A stretch of DNA of 64,000 nucleotides from Streptomyces phaeofaciens (GTDB lineage Bacteria > Actinomycetota > Actinomycetes > Streptomycetales > Streptomycetaceae): the NCBI RefSeq assembly GCF_014648915.1, contig NZ_BMSA01000001.1, forward strand, positions 124,001 through 188,000, written 5' to 3'. Positions 33,774 to 43,457 of the stretch are shown in pieces (the first letter of the stretch is position 1; each line of letters starts with the position of its first letter). The notes beneath the pieces were generated by a model. It was not told the DNA's origin. It worked only from the letters and a program-made list of their open reading frames with translations, and did not search any database. Made by a program: the position numbers and the translations under genes.

Positions 33774-34844
33774 GTGAGCGGACGACCGGACGGCCCGACG
33801 GCGCTGGTGACCGGGGGCAGCGGCTTCGTGGCCGCCCATCTCGTACAACAGCTCCTGGAGCGCGGCTACCAGGTGCGCACGACCGTACGCTCCACCGCGA
33901 ACCCGGCGAAGGTCGCGCCGCTGCGCGCCCTGGGCGAGGCGCATCCCGGCCGGCTCGGGCTCTTCGAGGCGGACCTCCTGACGGAGGGCTCGTTCGACGA
34001 GGCGGCGAAGGGCTGCTCGGTCGTCTTCCACGTGGCCTCGCCCTTCCTGATGCCGGAGAAGATCAAGGACGGCCGGCGGGACATGGTGGAACCGGCCCTC
34101 CGCGGCACCCGCAACGTCCTGGGGGCCGTCGACCGCGCGGAGAGCGTCGAACGGCTCGTGCTCACCTCCACCGTGGGCGCGATCTTCGGCGACTACGCGG
34201 ACGTCGAGCGGATGGACGGCCGCACCCTCTCGGAGAAGTACGTCAACACCACCAGCACGGTGGAGAACAACCCGTACCACTACGCCAAGACGGTCGCGGA
34301 GCAGGCCGCATGGGAGGCGGAGGCCGCACAGGACCGCTGGCGCATGGTCTGCGTCAACCCGGGCCTGATCCTCGGCCCCTCCCTCACCCCGGCCTCCGAC
34401 TCGGGCAGCCTGTTCCTCCTCGACGAGCTGTTCAAGGGCTACTTCTTCTACGGCGCCCCGGACTTCAGCTTCACCACGGCCGACGTACGGGAGGTGGCGG
34501 CCGCCCATGTCGCGGCGGCGGAACGCCCCGGGGCGCACGGCCGCTACATCGTCGCGGCGGCGGAGATGACCTCCTTCCACCAGATGGCGAAGGCCCTCCT
34601 GAAGCACCACCCGAGAAGCCTGCGGCTGCCCCGCACCGCCCTGCCGCACTGGCCGGTGCGCATCCTGGGTCCCGCCTTCGGCCTCACCCAGGACTACATC
34701 CGGGGCCACCTCGGCATCCGCTTCCCCGTCGACAACCGCCGCAGCATCGAGGAACTCGGTCTCACCTACCGCCCGATCGAGGAGACACTCCTCGACCACT
34801 ACCGATCGTGGCGAGCACACCGCAACACCCCGCACGCCGCCTGA
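33774..34844 (+). CDS. NAD(P)-dependent reductase of the extended SDR / dihydroflavonol-reductase-like family
   Basis: 356 residues. The nucleotide motif is ALVTGGSGFVAAHLVQQL at the N-terminus. DVSHL-like FHVASPF and the active-site LTSTVGAIFG come next, and the catalytic Tyr/Lys lie in NPYHYAKTVAE. VNPGLILGPSL is the usual C-terminal substrate-binding part. Members reduce aldehydes or ketones on varied small molecules; this one cannot be assigned more closely. GTG 33774 has AGGAG five bases upstream, while ATG 33741 in frame has GAGGGG and is a weaker alternative. It follows olsA by 65 bp and may share its transcript. Confidence 0.85.
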   Translation: MSGRPDGPTALVTGGSGFVAAHLVQQLLERGYQVRTTVRSTANPAKVAPLRALGEAHPGRLGLFEADLLTEGSFDEAAKGCSVVFHVASPFLMPEKIKDGRRDMVEPALRGTRNVLGAVDRAESVERLVLTSTVGAIFGDYADVERMDGRTLSEKYVNTTSTVENNPYHYAKTVAEQAAWEAEAAQDRWRMVCVNPGLILGPSLTPASDSGSLFLLDELFKGYFFYGAPDFSFTTADVREVAAAHVAAAERPGAHGRYIVAAAEMTSFHQMAKALLKHHPRSLRLPRTALPHWPVRILGPAFGLTQDYIRGHLGIRFPVDNRRSIEELGLTYRPIEETLLDHYRSWRAHRNTPHAA

Positions 34845-34866
34845 CACCCGGCCGGCCCGCGACCCC

Positions 34867-35418
34867 TCAGCCGCGGTCCACGGGGTACCGGGGCTCGTCC
34901 CGGTACCCGTCGGCCCACGCGGCCAGCCGGGCGAAGTCGTGGGGGAGGAGACCGCGGCGCGGGTCGACGTGGTGGAGGAGGGCCGGTCCGCGGTGGTGGG
35001 CGGCCACGAACGTCCGGTCCCGGTCGGTGATCTCGTCGTCGATCCAGGCGAACGGCCGTCCGGCGGCCCAGGTGACGACACGGCGGGTCTTCCAGAAGGT
35101 GCCCTCGGGCGGTGGTGTGCCGTCGTCCGGGTCCCAGTCGATGTGCGGCAGCTCCGGCAGCCCGATCCGCGGGGCGATCCAGGTGTTCGCCTCGGCCTCC
35201 CACGTCGTGGCCCACACCAGGTCGTACGGCAGCGCCAGCAGCGCCGCCCCGTGCCCCGCGTCGAGCCAGACCCGCAGCGGCCTTCGATGCGGGTCGTCCC
35301 AGCCGCGGGGCCGCATCCGGTGGGTGCCGTACCCCTCGGGCCGCCGCTGGGGCTTGGCCGCGTAGGGGTTGAGCGGACCGTCGACGTCGATGAGCAGCAG
35401 GGGGCGGCCGGGACCCAC
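34867..35418 (-). CDS. HAD-like hydrolase domain protein, unknown function
   Basis: About 183 residues. The first strand LLLIDVDGPLNPY carries the DxDG nucleophile motif of HAD hydrolases, and the late strand PFAWIDDEITDRD supplies the acidic DD pair. The middle contains a conserved-looking WATTWEAEANTWIAPRIGLP. Such proteins recur in actinobacteria as HAD-domain proteins of unknown role. The GTG at 35416-35418 is chosen because CAGGAG precedes it and it does not run into the upstream small gene; an ATG at 35448 would overlap that gene by 19 bp. It probably forms a pair with the small membrane protein just upstream. Confidence 0.75.
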   Translation of the reverse strand: MGPGRPLLLIDVDGPLNPYAAKPQRRPEGYGTHRMRPRGWDDPHRRPLRVWLDAGHGAALLALPYDLVWATTWEAEANTWIAPRIGLPELPHIDWDPDDGTPPPEGTFWKTRRVVTWAAGRPFAWIDDEITDRDRTFVAAHHRGPALLHHVDPRRGLLPHDFARLAAWADGYRDEPRYPVDRG

Positions 35419-35429
35419 CCGCTCCTGAC

Positions 35430-35627
35430 CTAGTTGCCGTTCGCCCATGCCCAGACGAACCACACCAGGAAGATCGTGAAGGCCAGCCAGGCGAGGGCCG
35501 CGACGAACACGGTGCCGCCGACCAGGGCGCCCATCGTCCGCCAGCCGGTGCGGGTCATGCGCCGGGCACGACGGACCGCCTCTTCGTACTCCTCGTCGAC
35601 GACGCCGTCCCGGTCGTGCTCCGCCAT
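35430..35627 (-). CDS. Small single-helix membrane protein
   Basis: 65 residues. A charged cytoplasmic N-terminal half (EEYEEAVRRARRMTRTGWRT) is followed by one hydrophobic segment (MGALVGGTVFVAALAWLAF and on to IFLVWFVWAWANGN). No known domain. Start ATG 35627 has a GGGGGG run upstream. It lies 20 bp beyond the UvrA-like gene on the same strand and 12 bp before the HAD protein, so it is likely operonic with both. Coding bias is good for a small gene. Confidence 0.68.
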   Translation of the reverse strand: MAEHDRDGVVDEEYEEAVRRARRMTRTGWRTMGALVGGTVFVAALAWLAFTIFLVWFVWAWANGN

Positions 35628-35647
35628 GGCACCCCCCGGCCGCGAGT

Positions 35648-38029
35648 CTACGACGCCGAAGCGCGCAGTGCCCGCGCCAGATACGGGGCCGTGGCACTGT
35701 CCTCGGCCGTCGCCACCTCGGACGGTGTGCCGGTGGCCACGATCCGGCCGCCCGCGTCACCGCCGCCCGGGCCCAGGTCGATGACCCGGTCGGCGCCCGC
35801 CACCACCGCCATGTCGTGCTCGACGACGACCACGGTGTGCCCGGCGTCGACCAGACCGTGCAGCCGGTCCAGCAGCACCTCGACGTCGGCCGGATGGAGA
35901 CCGGTGGTGGGCTCGTCGAGGAGATACAGCGTGTGGCCGCGCCGGGCGCGCTGCAGCTCACTGGCCAGCTTGATGCGTTGGGCCTCGCCGCCGGAGAGTT
36001 CGGTCGCGGGCTGGCCGAGACGGAGATAGCCCAGGCCGACGTCGAGGAGGGCGGCGAGGCTGCGGGACACGGCCGGGGTGTCCGCGAAGAACTCCGCCGC
36101 CGACTCCACCGTCAGATCCAGCACCTGCGCGATGTTGCGGCCCCGGTACGTCACCTCCAGGGTCCGCGGGTTGTAGCGGGCCCCGCCGCAGTCCGGGCAC
36201 GGCGCGTACGTGCTCGGCAGGAACAGCAGCTCGACGCTGACGAAACCCTCGCCCTGGCAGGTCTCGCAGCGCCCTCCCCCAGAGGGGGCACCCCCAGCCA
36301 CGTTGAAGGAGAACCGGCCGACCCCGTACCCCCGCGCCCGGGCCTCGCCGGTGTCCGCGAAGGCCTTGCGGACGACGTCGAACAGGCCCGTGTAGGTGGC
36401 CAGGTTGGAGCGCGGGGTACGGCCGATCGGCCGCTGGTCGACCCGGACCAGCCGGCCCACGCCCGGCAGATCCTCGGTGATCTCCGCGATCAGCGTCGAC
36501 TTCCCGGACCCGGAGACCCCGGTCACCGCCGTGAACACGCCCAGCGGGAACTCCGCCGTCACCCCGCGCAGGTTGTGCCGGGTCACCGGCCCCACCGTCA
36601 GCCGGCCCCTCGGCGCGCGGATCTCGCGCGCGGGCGCGGGGGAGCGGCCGAAGAGGAAGCGGGCCGTCGCCGACTCCTCGACCGCGGCCAGGTCCGCCAC
36701 CGGCCCGCTGTGCAGCACCCGCCCGCCGTGCTCACCCGCCCGCGGGCCCACGTCCACCAGCCAGTCGGCGGCGCGCACCACATCGAGATGGTGCTCCACC
36801 ACGAACACCGAGTTGCCGGCCGCCCGCAGTCGCGCCAGCACGCTCAGCAGGGCCTCCGTGTCCGCCGGGTGCAGTCCCGCCGACGGCTCGTCGAGGACGT
36901 ACACCACCCCGAACAGCCCGGAGCGCACCTGGCTCGCCAGCCGCAGCCGCTGGAGCTCGCCCGCCGAGAGGGTCGGGGTGGCGCGGTCCAGGCCGAGATA
37001 GCCCAGCCCCAGCTCGACGACCGGCGCGATCCGGGACAGCAGGTCGTCGGCGAGCACCCGGGCGGCCCCGGAACCGGCCCCGGCCTCGAGCACCTTCGCC
37101 AGCCCGGTCAGCGGCAGCGCCGCCAGCTCCGCGATCGTCCGGCCCGCGAAGGTCACCGCCAGCGCCTCGGGCCGCAGCCTGCCGCCCCCGCACGCCGGGC
37201 AGGGCGCGGCGGTCAGGAAACGTTCCGCCCTGGCCCGCAGGGTGGCGCTCCTGGAGTCCGAGAAGGTCTTGAGCACATAGCGGCGCGCGCTCATGTAGGT
37301 GCCCTGGTACGGCCGTTGGATCCGGTCCGCGTCGCGTACCGGGTGGACCGTCACCACCGGCTGCTCGTCCGTGAACAGGATCCACTCCCGCTGCTCCGCG
37401 GGCAGCTCGCGCCACGGCACGTCGACGTCGTACCCGAGCGTGTCGAGGATGTCCCGCAGGTTCTTGCCCTGCCAGGCTCCCGGCCAGGCGGCGATCGCGC
37501 CCTCCCGGACCGACAGCGACGGATCGGGCACCAGCGACTCCTCGGTGGTCCCGTGCACCTCGCCGAGCCCGTGGCACTCCGGGCAGGCCCCGGCCGCCGT
37601 GTTCGGGGAGAAGGCGTCCGAGTCGAGCCGCGCGGCGCCCGGCGGGTAGGAGCCGGCCCGGGAGAAGAGCATCCGCAGGGAGTTCGACAGGTTCGTGACC
37701 GTGCCGACCGAGGAGCGCGCGGTGGGCGCCGAGCGGCGCTGCTGGAGGGAGACCGCCGGCGGCAGCCCGGTGATCTCGCCGACCTTCGGCGCGCCCACCT
37801 GGTGGATCAGCCGGCGCGCGTACGGGGCGACCGACTCGAAGTAGCGGCGCTGGGCCTCCGCGTAGATCGTCCCGAACGCCAGCGACGACTTCCCGGAGCC
37901 GGACACGCCGGTGAACACGGCCACCACGTCCCGCGGCACGTCGACGTCCACGCCCTTGAGGTTGTGCTCACGGGCCCCGCGGACCCGGACGTACGGATCG
38001 GGCGCGGACGGGACGTGCGGGCTGGGCAT
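35648..38029 (-). CDS. UvrA-like ABC ATPase (UvrA2 type, without UvrB-interaction domain)
   Basis: 793 residues, shorter than the usual 940-1000 of UvrA. Both ATPase modules are present: Walker [14 protein letters not shown] and [13 protein letters not shown], signatures [13 protein letters not shown] and [16 protein letters not shown], and Walker B regions [13 protein letters not shown] and [13 protein letters not shown]. The zinc-binding CxxC pairs are present ([30 protein letters not shown]). The region after the first Walker A is short, as in UvrA2/DrrC proteins, which lack the UvrB-binding domain and are linked to tolerance of DNA-damaging drugs. A six-residue insert (APSGGG) just before the CETCQGEG zinc motif comes from a G/C-run repeat. 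Role in drug tolerance is inferred. Confidence 0.88.
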   Translation of the reverse strand: MPSPHVPSAPDPYVRVRGAREHNLKGVDVDVPRDVVAVFTGVSGSGKSSLAFGTIYAEAQRRYFESVAPYARRLIHQVGAPKVGEITGLPPAVSLQQRRSAPTARSSVGTVTNLSNSLRMLFSRAGSYPPGAARLDSDAFSPNTAAGACPECHGLGEVHGTTEESLVPDPSLSVREGAIAAWPGAWQGKNLRDILDTLGYDVDVPWRELPAEQREWILFTDEQPVVTVHPVRDADRIQRPYQGTYMSARRYVLKTFSDSRSATLRARAERFLTAAPCPACGGGRLRPEALAVTFAGRTIAELAALPLTGLAKVLEAGAGSGAARVLADDLLSRIAPVVELGLGYLGLDRATPTLSAGELQRLRLASQVRSGLFGVVYVLDEPSAGLHPADTEALLSVLARLRAAGNSVFVVEHHLDVVRAADWLVDVGPRAGEHGGRVLHSGPVADLAAVEESATARFLFGRSPAPAREIRAPRGRLTVGPVTRHNLRGVTAEFPLGVFTAVTGVSGSGKSTLIAEITEDLPGVGRLVRVDQRPIGRTPRSNLATYTGLFDVVRKAFADTGEARARGYGVGRFSFNVAGGAPSGGGRCETCQGEGFVSVELLFLPSTYAPCPDCGGARYNPRTLEVTYRGRNIAQVLDLTVESAAEFFADTPAVSRSLAALLDVGLGYLRLGQPATELSGGEAQRIKLASELQRARRGHTLYLLDEPTTGLHPADVEVLLDRLHGLVDAGHTVVVVEHDMAVVAGADRVIDLGPGGGDAGGRIVATGTPSEVATAEDSATAPYLARALRASAS
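36272..36299. repeat. G/C-run palindromic element inserted in frame in the UvrA-like gene
   Basis: The segment contains CCCCCAGAGGGGG followed by CACCCCCAG, so runs of five C and five G can fold back. On the minus strand it encodes the extra residues APSGGG between FSFNVAGG and RCETCQGEG. UvrA proteins normally run FSFN-x-GGRCE without a gap, so about 18 bp appear inserted. Confidence 0.7.
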
Positions 38030-38130
38030 GACGGGGCTCTCCGTACGGGTCGTCGGCTGCGCGGCGCGTCCCGGGTGGGACAAACCCAGCGATTCTATGC
38101 ACGCGGCGCGGGCCGCGCCCGCCCGCGGCG

Positions 38131-39153
38131 TCACCCGGCGGCCGTCCCCCGGTCGGTGATCCCGGTGATCGCGGCCAGCCGACGGTAGGAGTCCAGCAGC
38201 GCCGCGCGGTCGTACGTGCTGGTCGTGACGAGGACCTCCTGCGCCCCGGTGTCCTTGAGCAGCCGCTCCAGCCCGTCGGCCACCTGCTCCTCGGTGCCTG
38301 TGAGGTGACCGGCCAGACCGGACTCGTAGAACCCGCGCTCCCGCGCGGTCATCTCCAGCGCCTCGACCCGTTCGGCGGGCGGCAGCGGCGGGAAGGTGCC
38401 GTGGGTGCGCGCGTGCGCCATCGACCAGGCCTCCGGGAGCAGGATCCGGCGGGCCTCCTCCGGGGTCGCGGCCACGGCGACCGTGCCCGAGACGACGACG
38501 TACGGCTCGCTCGCCCACGGCGACGGCCGGAACCCCTCGCGGTAGGTGTCGATCCCGCGCCGCATCCGCTCCCGGTCGCGCAGGTCCCCGATGACCATCG
38601 GCAGGCCCGCGCGGGCGGCGATCGCCGCGCCCTCGCCCATGGCCAGCACGAACGGCGGCACGGTGAGCCCCTCCGCCGGATAGCCGTGCACCCGCGTCGG
38701 GGAGGTGCCCCGGAACCAGCCGAGCAGCTCGTCGACGTGGTCCGCGAAGTCACCGGCGTCGTCCTTGTCGCGGCCCAGCGCCCGGCGCACCCCGTCGGTG
38801 AAGCCCACCGAGCGGCCCAGCCCCATGTCGATCCGGCCCGGGAAGAGGGACTCCAGCACGCCGAACTGCTCGGCGACGACCAGCGGCCGGTGGTTGGGCA
38901 GCATCACCCCGCCGGTGCCGACCCGGATGGTGCGCGTCGCGCCGGCCACGGCGGCCGCGAGGACGGTGGGCGCCGACCCCGCGACCCCGGGCACGCCGTG
39001 GTGCTCGGAGACCCAGAACCGGTGGTAGCCGAGCCGCTCCGCCTCCCGCGCCAGCCCCACGGTGTCCCGCAGCGCCCGCGCTCCCGTGTGCCCCTCGCGG
39101 ACACGGGAGCGGTCGAGGACGGAGAAGCGGGCCGAGGCGATCACGGAACTCAT
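38131..39153 (-). CDS. Luciferase-like (LLM class) flavin-dependent oxidoreductase
   Basis: 340 residues of the bacterial luciferase-like superfamily. Typical blocks include [56 protein letters not shown] and the C-terminal [18 protein letters not shown]. It would use reduced FMN (or F420) supplied by another protein to oxidise an unknown substrate. The N-terminus [22 protein letters not shown] resembles the MsnO8-like subgroup. ATG 39153. It lies 34 bp from the BBE-type flavoprotein gene on the same strand, so the two flavoenzymes may act together, and 101 bp before the UvrA-like gene. Confidence 0.87.
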   Translation of the reverse strand: MSSVIASARFSVLDRSRVREGHTGARALRDTVGLAREAERLGYHRFWVSEHHGVPGVAGSAPTVLAAAVAGATRTIRVGTGGVMLPNHRPLVVAEQFGVLESLFPGRIDMGLGRSVGFTDGVRRALGRDKDDAGDFADHVDELLGWFRGTSPTRVHGYPAEGLTVPPFVLAMGEGAAIAARAGLPMVIGDLRDRERMRRGIDTYREGFRPSPWASEPYVVVSGTVAVAATPEEARRILLPEAWSMAHARTHGTFPPLPPAERVEALEMTARERGFYESGLAGHLTGTEEQVADGLERLLKDTGAQEVLVTTSTYDRAALLDSYRRLAAITGITDRGTAAG

Positions 39154-39187
39154 ACCCGGTTCAACACCGCACGGCCCGCGGGATTCC

Positions 39188-40573
39188 TCACGGGGCGATG
39201 TTGTGGTTCAGCCGGAACAGGTTCCCCGGGTCGTGACGCCGCTTCAGCTCCGTGAGCCGGGCGTAGTTGGCGCGGTAGTTGGCCCGCACCCGCTCCTGGT
39301 CGTCGGCGTCCATGAAGTTCACGTAGCCGCCCTCCATGGCGTGCGGGACGAGCGCCCGGTGGAAGGCGCGCACCCAGTCCTGCTGGGCCTCGCAGTCCGC
39401 CCGGGTGGTGAGGGTCGGGCTGAGCGCGATCGAGAAGTCGGCGTCCCGGTAGGAGAACGCGGTGTCCTCGGGCCCGACGCGGTGACAGGCCCCGTCGACG
39501 GGGAAGACGACGGTGACGCTCTGCACCGACGGGGTCGCGGGGCCGTACTCGACGAACGCGTCGATCGCGCCGTCCGGCAGGCCCCGGGTGAAGCTGCCCT
39601 TCCAGTAGTGGAAGAGACCGGCGGGCACCAGGTCGTCGAAGAGGGTGTTGATCACCGGGTAGGGCATGCGCTCCAGATGCCGGCCCACCACCGGGCCGAG
39701 GGCCGCCAGCCGGTCCCGGATCCGGTCGTCCTCCTCCTCGGGGCCGCTCCAGCAGGCGACCACGCCGCACAGCGGCCGCCCGTGCCAGCGCTCGGGCAGG
39801 AAGGGCAGCGGCGGCCCCAGCCCGACGACGAGCAGCGCCCCGAGCCGTTCGTCGCCCTCGGCGACCAGCTCCCGGTAGCGGCGCAGCACCTCCGCGTCGA
39901 GCGGGAAGAACGTCGGCCCGCCGAGGACGTCGGCGATCGGGTGCAGCCGGTACGAGAAGGACGTCACGACGCCGAAGTTCCCGCCGCCGCCGCGCACCGC
40001 CCACATCAGGTCGGCGTTCCGGTCGTCCGTGCAGGTCACGAAGGCCCCGTCGGCCGTCACCAGGTCCACGGACAGCAGGTTGTCGCAGGCCAGGCCGCAG
40101 CGCCGGGCCAGATGGCCCATGCCGCCGCCGGTCGTCAGACCGCCCACGCCGGTGGTGGAGACGATCCCGCCGGTGGTGGCCAGGCCGAAGGCGTGGGTGG
40201 CGTGGTTGACGTCCGCCCAGGTGCAGCCGCCCTCCACCCACGCCCGGCGGGCCCCGGGATCGACCCGGATGCCGCGCATCCGTGCCAGGTCGAGGACGAC
40301 CCCGCCGTCGCAGGTGCCGTAGCCGGGCACGCTGTGGCTGCCGCCGCGCACCGCGAGGGCGAGCCCCTGGTCGCGCGCGAAGTCCACCGTCGCCATCACG
40401 TCGCCCGCGTCGACGGCCCGTACGACCAGCGCCGGCCGCCGGTCGATCATCGCGTTGTAGACCGCGCGCGCCTCGTCGTACTCCGGGTCGCCGGGCTCGA
40501 CGAGCTCGCCGCGCAGCGCCCCGCGCAGCCGCTCCAGCAGCTGGTGGTCGAGGGTGGGGGTGTAGGTCGTCAT
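39188..40573 (-). CDS. BBE-family FAD-linked oxidoreductase, probably bicovalent flavin
   Basis: 461 residues. The PCMH FAD-binding domain has LAVRGGSHSVPGYG, with the His that links to the flavin 8-alpha carbon, then GGVVLDLARM and GGIVSTTGVGGLTTGGGMG. LARRCGLACDNLLSVDLV carries the Cys that forms the second flavin bond in bicovalent enzymes. The C-terminal BBE segment reads YRANYARLTELKRRHDPGNLFRLNHNI. Such secreted-type or cytosolic oxidases act on sugars, alkaloids or polyketides. ATG 40573 begins MTTYTPTLDH; upstream sequence is not protein-like. No signal peptide is visible, so it is probably cytoplasmic. Paired with the luciferase-like gene downstream. Confidence 0.88.
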   Translation of the reverse strand: MTTYTPTLDHQLLERLRGALRGELVEPGDPEYDEARAVYNAMIDRRPALVVRAVDAGDVMATVDFARDQGLALAVRGGSHSVPGYGTCDGGVVLDLARMRGIRVDPGARRAWVEGGCTWADVNHATHAFGLATTGGIVSTTGVGGLTTGGGMGHLARRCGLACDNLLSVDLVTADGAFVTCTDDRNADLMWAVRGGGGNFGVVTSFSYRLHPIADVLGGPTFFPLDAEVLRRYRELVAEGDERLGALLVVGLGPPLPFLPERWHGRPLCGVVACWSGPEEEDDRIRDRLAALGPVVGRHLERMPYPVINTLFDDLVPAGLFHYWKGSFTRGLPDGAIDAFVEYGPATPSVQSVTVVFPVDGACHRVGPEDTAFSYRDADFSIALSPTLTTRADCEAQQDWVRAFHRALVPHAMEGGYVNFMDADDQERVRANYRANYARLTELKRRHDPGNLFRLNHNIAP

Positions 40574-40699
40574 GGCCGCCACCCGCCTTCCGGTAGGAGA
40601 GGGGTACACCACCGGTCTACGCCCGCCGCGCGGCCCGCTCATCGCCGGAATCGCCCATGTCCGGCGGCCCGGGCATGGGCAGAACGGCCCATACGGCGC

Positions 40700-42400
40700 T
40701 CAGACCAGCCCGTGCGTGCAGGCGTACGCGGTCGCCGCGGCCCGCGAGGAGACGTCGAGCTTGGCGAAGATGTTGTTCAGGTGCCGGGCGACCGTGTGCT
40801 CGCTGATCGTGAGCTGGGCCGCGACGGCCCGGTTGGTGCGGCCCGCCGCCACCAGCCGCAGCACCTGCACCTCACGGTCGGTGAGCCCGCCCGGCGGCCG
40901 CCCGCGCCCCGCCGTGAGCAGCGCCGCCGCCCGGCGTACGTCCGGTACGGCGCCCAGCTGCCCGAAGGTCCGGTGAGCGGCCCGCAGCTCGAGCCGGGCC
41001 CCCTCCTCGTCACCGGCGGCCCGGTCGGCCGCGGCCAGCGTCATCCGCGCCTGCGCCGCCTCGTACGGCACGCCGAGGTCCAGCCAGAGCGCCAGCGCCC
41101 GGTGCAGCAGGACCTGCGCGCCGTCGAGGTCGCCGGCCGCGAACGCCACCGCCCCGCCCGCCGACGCGGCACAGGCGTGCGGCAGCGTCGCCGCCGAGCC
41201 GCACAGCCGCTGCCACTCCCGGGCCAGCGCCTCGAGTTCCCCGGCCGCGGTCCGGGCCTCGTCGAGCCGGCCGAGGGCCAGCGCCACCTCCACGCGGGCG
41301 GCGAGCAGCCGGCACCGTTCCAGCCGGCCGTCGCCGGCGCGGTGGTGGGCGAGGGCGGCGGCCGAGGCCTCGGCCTTGCCCCGGGCGAGCAGCAGCAGCG
41401 CAAGACCGGGCTGTGGATCACGTCCCAGCTGGTGCGCCCGGTCGTAGGCCGTCTCGGCCTCGGCCGGCTCACCGCGCCGCCGCCGGACCTCGCCGACCAG
41501 GTAGAACACCTCGCCGGCGGGCCACGTCTCGTGCGGCGGCAGTTCCTCGCAGGTGCGGACGGCCTCGGTGAGCGCCCGGTCCCAGTCGCCCCGCAGCTCC
41601 AGCACCTGCACCCGGTGGACCCGGCACAGGCCGCGGAAGTTGTTCTCCGCGGGCATCGACGCGCACCACCGCATCGCCGCGTCGGTCCATTCGGCGGCAC
41701 GTCCGAGGTCGGCGCAGGCCATGCACTGCTGGAGGCCCAGGCAGTACACCCAGCCGGTGAAGAAGGAGGACAGTTCGCCCGCCGCGGCCGCGCACATCGC
41801 GTCGTCGAGCAGGTCGAGCCCCTCGGCGACCCGCCCGCGCGCCACCAGTACGGACGCCTGCGCCTGGACGCTCATCGCGGACAGGTCGGGGCTGCCGCAG
41901 CGGCGGGCGACGGCGGCCATGCGCCGCGCGCAGCCCATCGCCTCGTCGAACGCGCCGCGCCGCTGGGCCGCCTCCGTGTCCATCCACGCGAGGTAGCACT
42001 GTTCGGCGCACTCGGGCTCGCCGCCGAGGTGCCGGCGGGCCCGGCGCAGCCAGCCGGCGGCGACCGCCGAGCGGCCGGCCAGTTGGTGCTCGTAGAAGAG
42101 GAGCCAGGCCATGAGTCCGGCCCGGCGGGCGGCGCCCTGGGCGGCGTACCCGGAGTAGGCGTGGGTGCGGTGGACGATGGACTCCTCGATCCGGCTGGTC
42201 CACCAGGCGGCGTCCGCGAAGCCGGCGTGGTCGTCGGGGGTGAGCCGGGCGGGGTCCAGGGCGGACAGCAGACGGTAGGCGTCGGCCCAGGTCTCGCGGG
42301 CCACGGCGGCCCGCGCCAGGCGCAGTGCGTCCGTGTCCGCCGCCGAATCCGCTGCGGTGTCCGTCTCCGTGGCCGCCTGTCCGGCCGTCCGCCCAGTCAC
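40700..42400 (-). CDS. LuxR-family regulator with large TPR-like N-terminal region
   Basis: 566 residues. About 480 residues of helical repeats, rich in Ala, Arg and Leu (for example WADAYRLLSALDPARLTPDD and GDWDRALTEAVRTCEELPP), resemble TPR units. A C-terminal LuxR/GerE helix-turn-helix follows (LTDREVQVLRLVAAGRTNRA, VAAQLTISEHTVARHLNNIF). No nucleotide-binding P-loop is seen, so it is not a full LAL/MalT ATPase. GTG 42400 follows AAGGGAG at seven bases. It is 127 bp from the flavoenzyme gene on the same strand and probably regulates it, and is divergent from the HAD phosphatase. Confidence 0.85.
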   Translation of the reverse strand: MTGRTAGQAATETDTAADSAADTDALRLARAAVARETWADAYRLLSALDPARLTPDDHAGFADAAWWTSRIEESIVHRTHAYSGYAAQGAARRAGLMAWLLFYEHQLAGRSAVAAGWLRRARRHLGGEPECAEQCYLAWMDTEAAQRRGAFDEAMGCARRMAAVARRCGSPDLSAMSVQAQASVLVARGRVAEGLDLLDDAMCAAAAGELSSFFTGWVYCLGLQQCMACADLGRAAEWTDAAMRWCASMPAENNFRGLCRVHRVQVLELRGDWDRALTEAVRTCEELPPHETWPAGEVFYLVGEVRRRRGEPAEAETAYDRAHQLGRDPQPGLALLLLARGKAEASAAALAHHRAGDGRLERCRLLAARVEVALALGRLDEARTAAGELEALAREWQRLCGSAATLPHACAASAGGAVAFAAGDLDGAQVLLHRALALWLDLGVPYEAAQARMTLAAADRAAGDEEGARLELRAAHRTFGQLGAVPDVRRAAALLTAGRGRPPGGLTDREVQVLRLVAAGRTNRAVAAQLTISEHTVARHLNNIFAKLDVSSRAAATAYACTHGLV

Positions 42401-42479
42401 ACGCGGCTCCCTTCTCGCTCGCCGCGAGCAGGACCCTCCGTTCTCAGGATAGTCAGGGTGTCTGATTAGGGTGGGCGGT

Positions 42480-42971
42480 GTGACCGACAGCAGCAGACGG
42501 CCGCTCGCCGTGTTCGATCTGGACAACACCCTGGCCGACACGGCCCACCGGCAACGGTTCCTGGAGGGCCGGCCGCGCGACTGGGACGCGTTCTTCGCCG
42601 CCGCGCCGCAGGACCCGCCGATCCCCGAGGGGGTCGCGCTCGCCGTGGCGAGCGCCGAGGAGTGCGAGGTCGTCTACCTCACCGGCCGGCCCGAGCGCTG
42701 CCGGGCGGACACCCTGGACTGGCTCGCCGCGCACGGGCTGCCCCAGGGGCGGGTGCACATGCGGCGCGACCACGACCGCCGGCCCGCCCGGCGCACCAAG
42801 CTGGAGATCCTGCGCCGGCTCGCCCGGAACCGGGAGGTGCGGGTGCTGGTGGACGACGACGAACTGGTGTGCGCCGACGCCGCACAGGCCGGATTCACCG
42901 TCGTCCGGGCGCGCTGGAGTGCTCCCTCCGCCGAGCTGAGGACGGCTCAGGAGCGGGACGGACGGACGTAG
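42480..42971 (+). CDS. HAD-family phosphatase (PnkP/polynucleotide 3'-phosphatase-like)
   Basis: 163 residues. The nucleophile motif is LAVFDLDNTLADTAHR (DxDNT). Motif II is VYLTGRPERCRADTLDWL, resembling the phosphatase half of polynucleotide kinase-phosphatases. The conserved Lys is in RRTKLEILRRLA, and motif IV is RVLVDDDELVCADA. Natural substrate not certain: nucleic-acid 3' phosphates or small phosphoesters are both possible. GTG 42480 is used. It is convergent with dodecin, only 17 bp apart. Confidence 0.83.
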   Translation: MTDSSRRPLAVFDLDNTLADTAHRQRFLEGRPRDWDAFFAAAPQDPPIPEGVALAVASAEECEVVYLTGRPERCRADTLDWLAAHGLPQGRVHMRRDHDRRPARRTKLEILRRLARNREVRVLVDDDELVCADAAQAGFTVVRARWSAPSAELRTAQERDGRT

Positions 42972-42988
42972 TCCCGCGGGCCGTGCCG

Positions 42989-43204
42989 TCAGTCCGTCTC
43001 GTCCAGGCGGAAGCCCACCTTCAGCCCCACCTGCCAGTGGGCGATGTCGCCGTCCTCGATCTGCCCCCGCACCTGGGTCACCTCGAACCAGTCCAGGTTG
43101 CGCAGGGTCTGTGAGGCGCGGGTGATGCCGTTGCGGACGGCCTGGTCGACGCCCTCCGGCGAGGTGCCGACGATCTCCGTGACCCGGTAGGTGTGGTTCG
43201 ACAT
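42989..43204 (-). CDS. Dodecin (flavin/CoA-binding storage protein)
   Basis: 71 residues, the standard size. The sequence YRVTEIVGTSPEGVDQAVRN, then ASQTLRNLDWFEVTQVRGQI and HWQVGLKVGFRLDE, is a full match to actinobacterial dodecins. The Trp in LDWFEV stacks on the isoalloxazine ring in known structures. It forms a hollow dodecamer that buffers flavin and coenzyme A. Start ATG 43204 has GAGAGGAGCAC upstream, a strong ribosome site. Its presence near two flavoenzymes is suggestive but may be coincidence. Confidence 0.93.
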   Translation of the reverse strand: MSNHTYRVTEIVGTSPEGVDQAVRNGITRASQTLRNLDWFEVTQVRGQIEDGDIAHWQVGLKVGFRLDETD

Positions 43205-43335
43205 CAGGTGCTCCTCTCGGCCGCGACGGCGGCGTCACATGCGTCACGCGTCACTCCACGGTGCCCCAAGCCGCGCCGTGCCGCCATGCGTGGAACCGGC
43301 ACTCGGCCCTTCGTGCCAGGCGCGCACAACCACGG

Positions 43336-43380
43336 TTGAAAAGTCCGATATTGGTATCCATCCGATGATATAAGGATCAC
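43336..43380 (+). promoter_or_regulatory. AT-rich promoter region for the exopolysaccharide locus
   Basis: A run including TTGAAAAGTCCGATATTGG and GATGATATAAGG is much AT-richer than its surroundings. It lies 78-122 bp before the first polysaccharide gene. TTGAAA resembles a -35, but no -10 at ideal spacing can be fixed, so the exact promoter is uncertain. Confidence 0.45.
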
Positions 43381-43457
43381 GTGAAGGGCGTGACCGTGCG
43401 CATCGGTGGTCCGTACGGGCACGCCCGCCATCCGTGATTGGGGGTTTGAAGGAGACC

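Noticed and set aside
39062..42469. A 1135-codon plus-strand open frame
   Set aside because: It runs antisense through three genes with clear family motifs and shows only low-complexity Arg/Pro/Gly/Val sequence.
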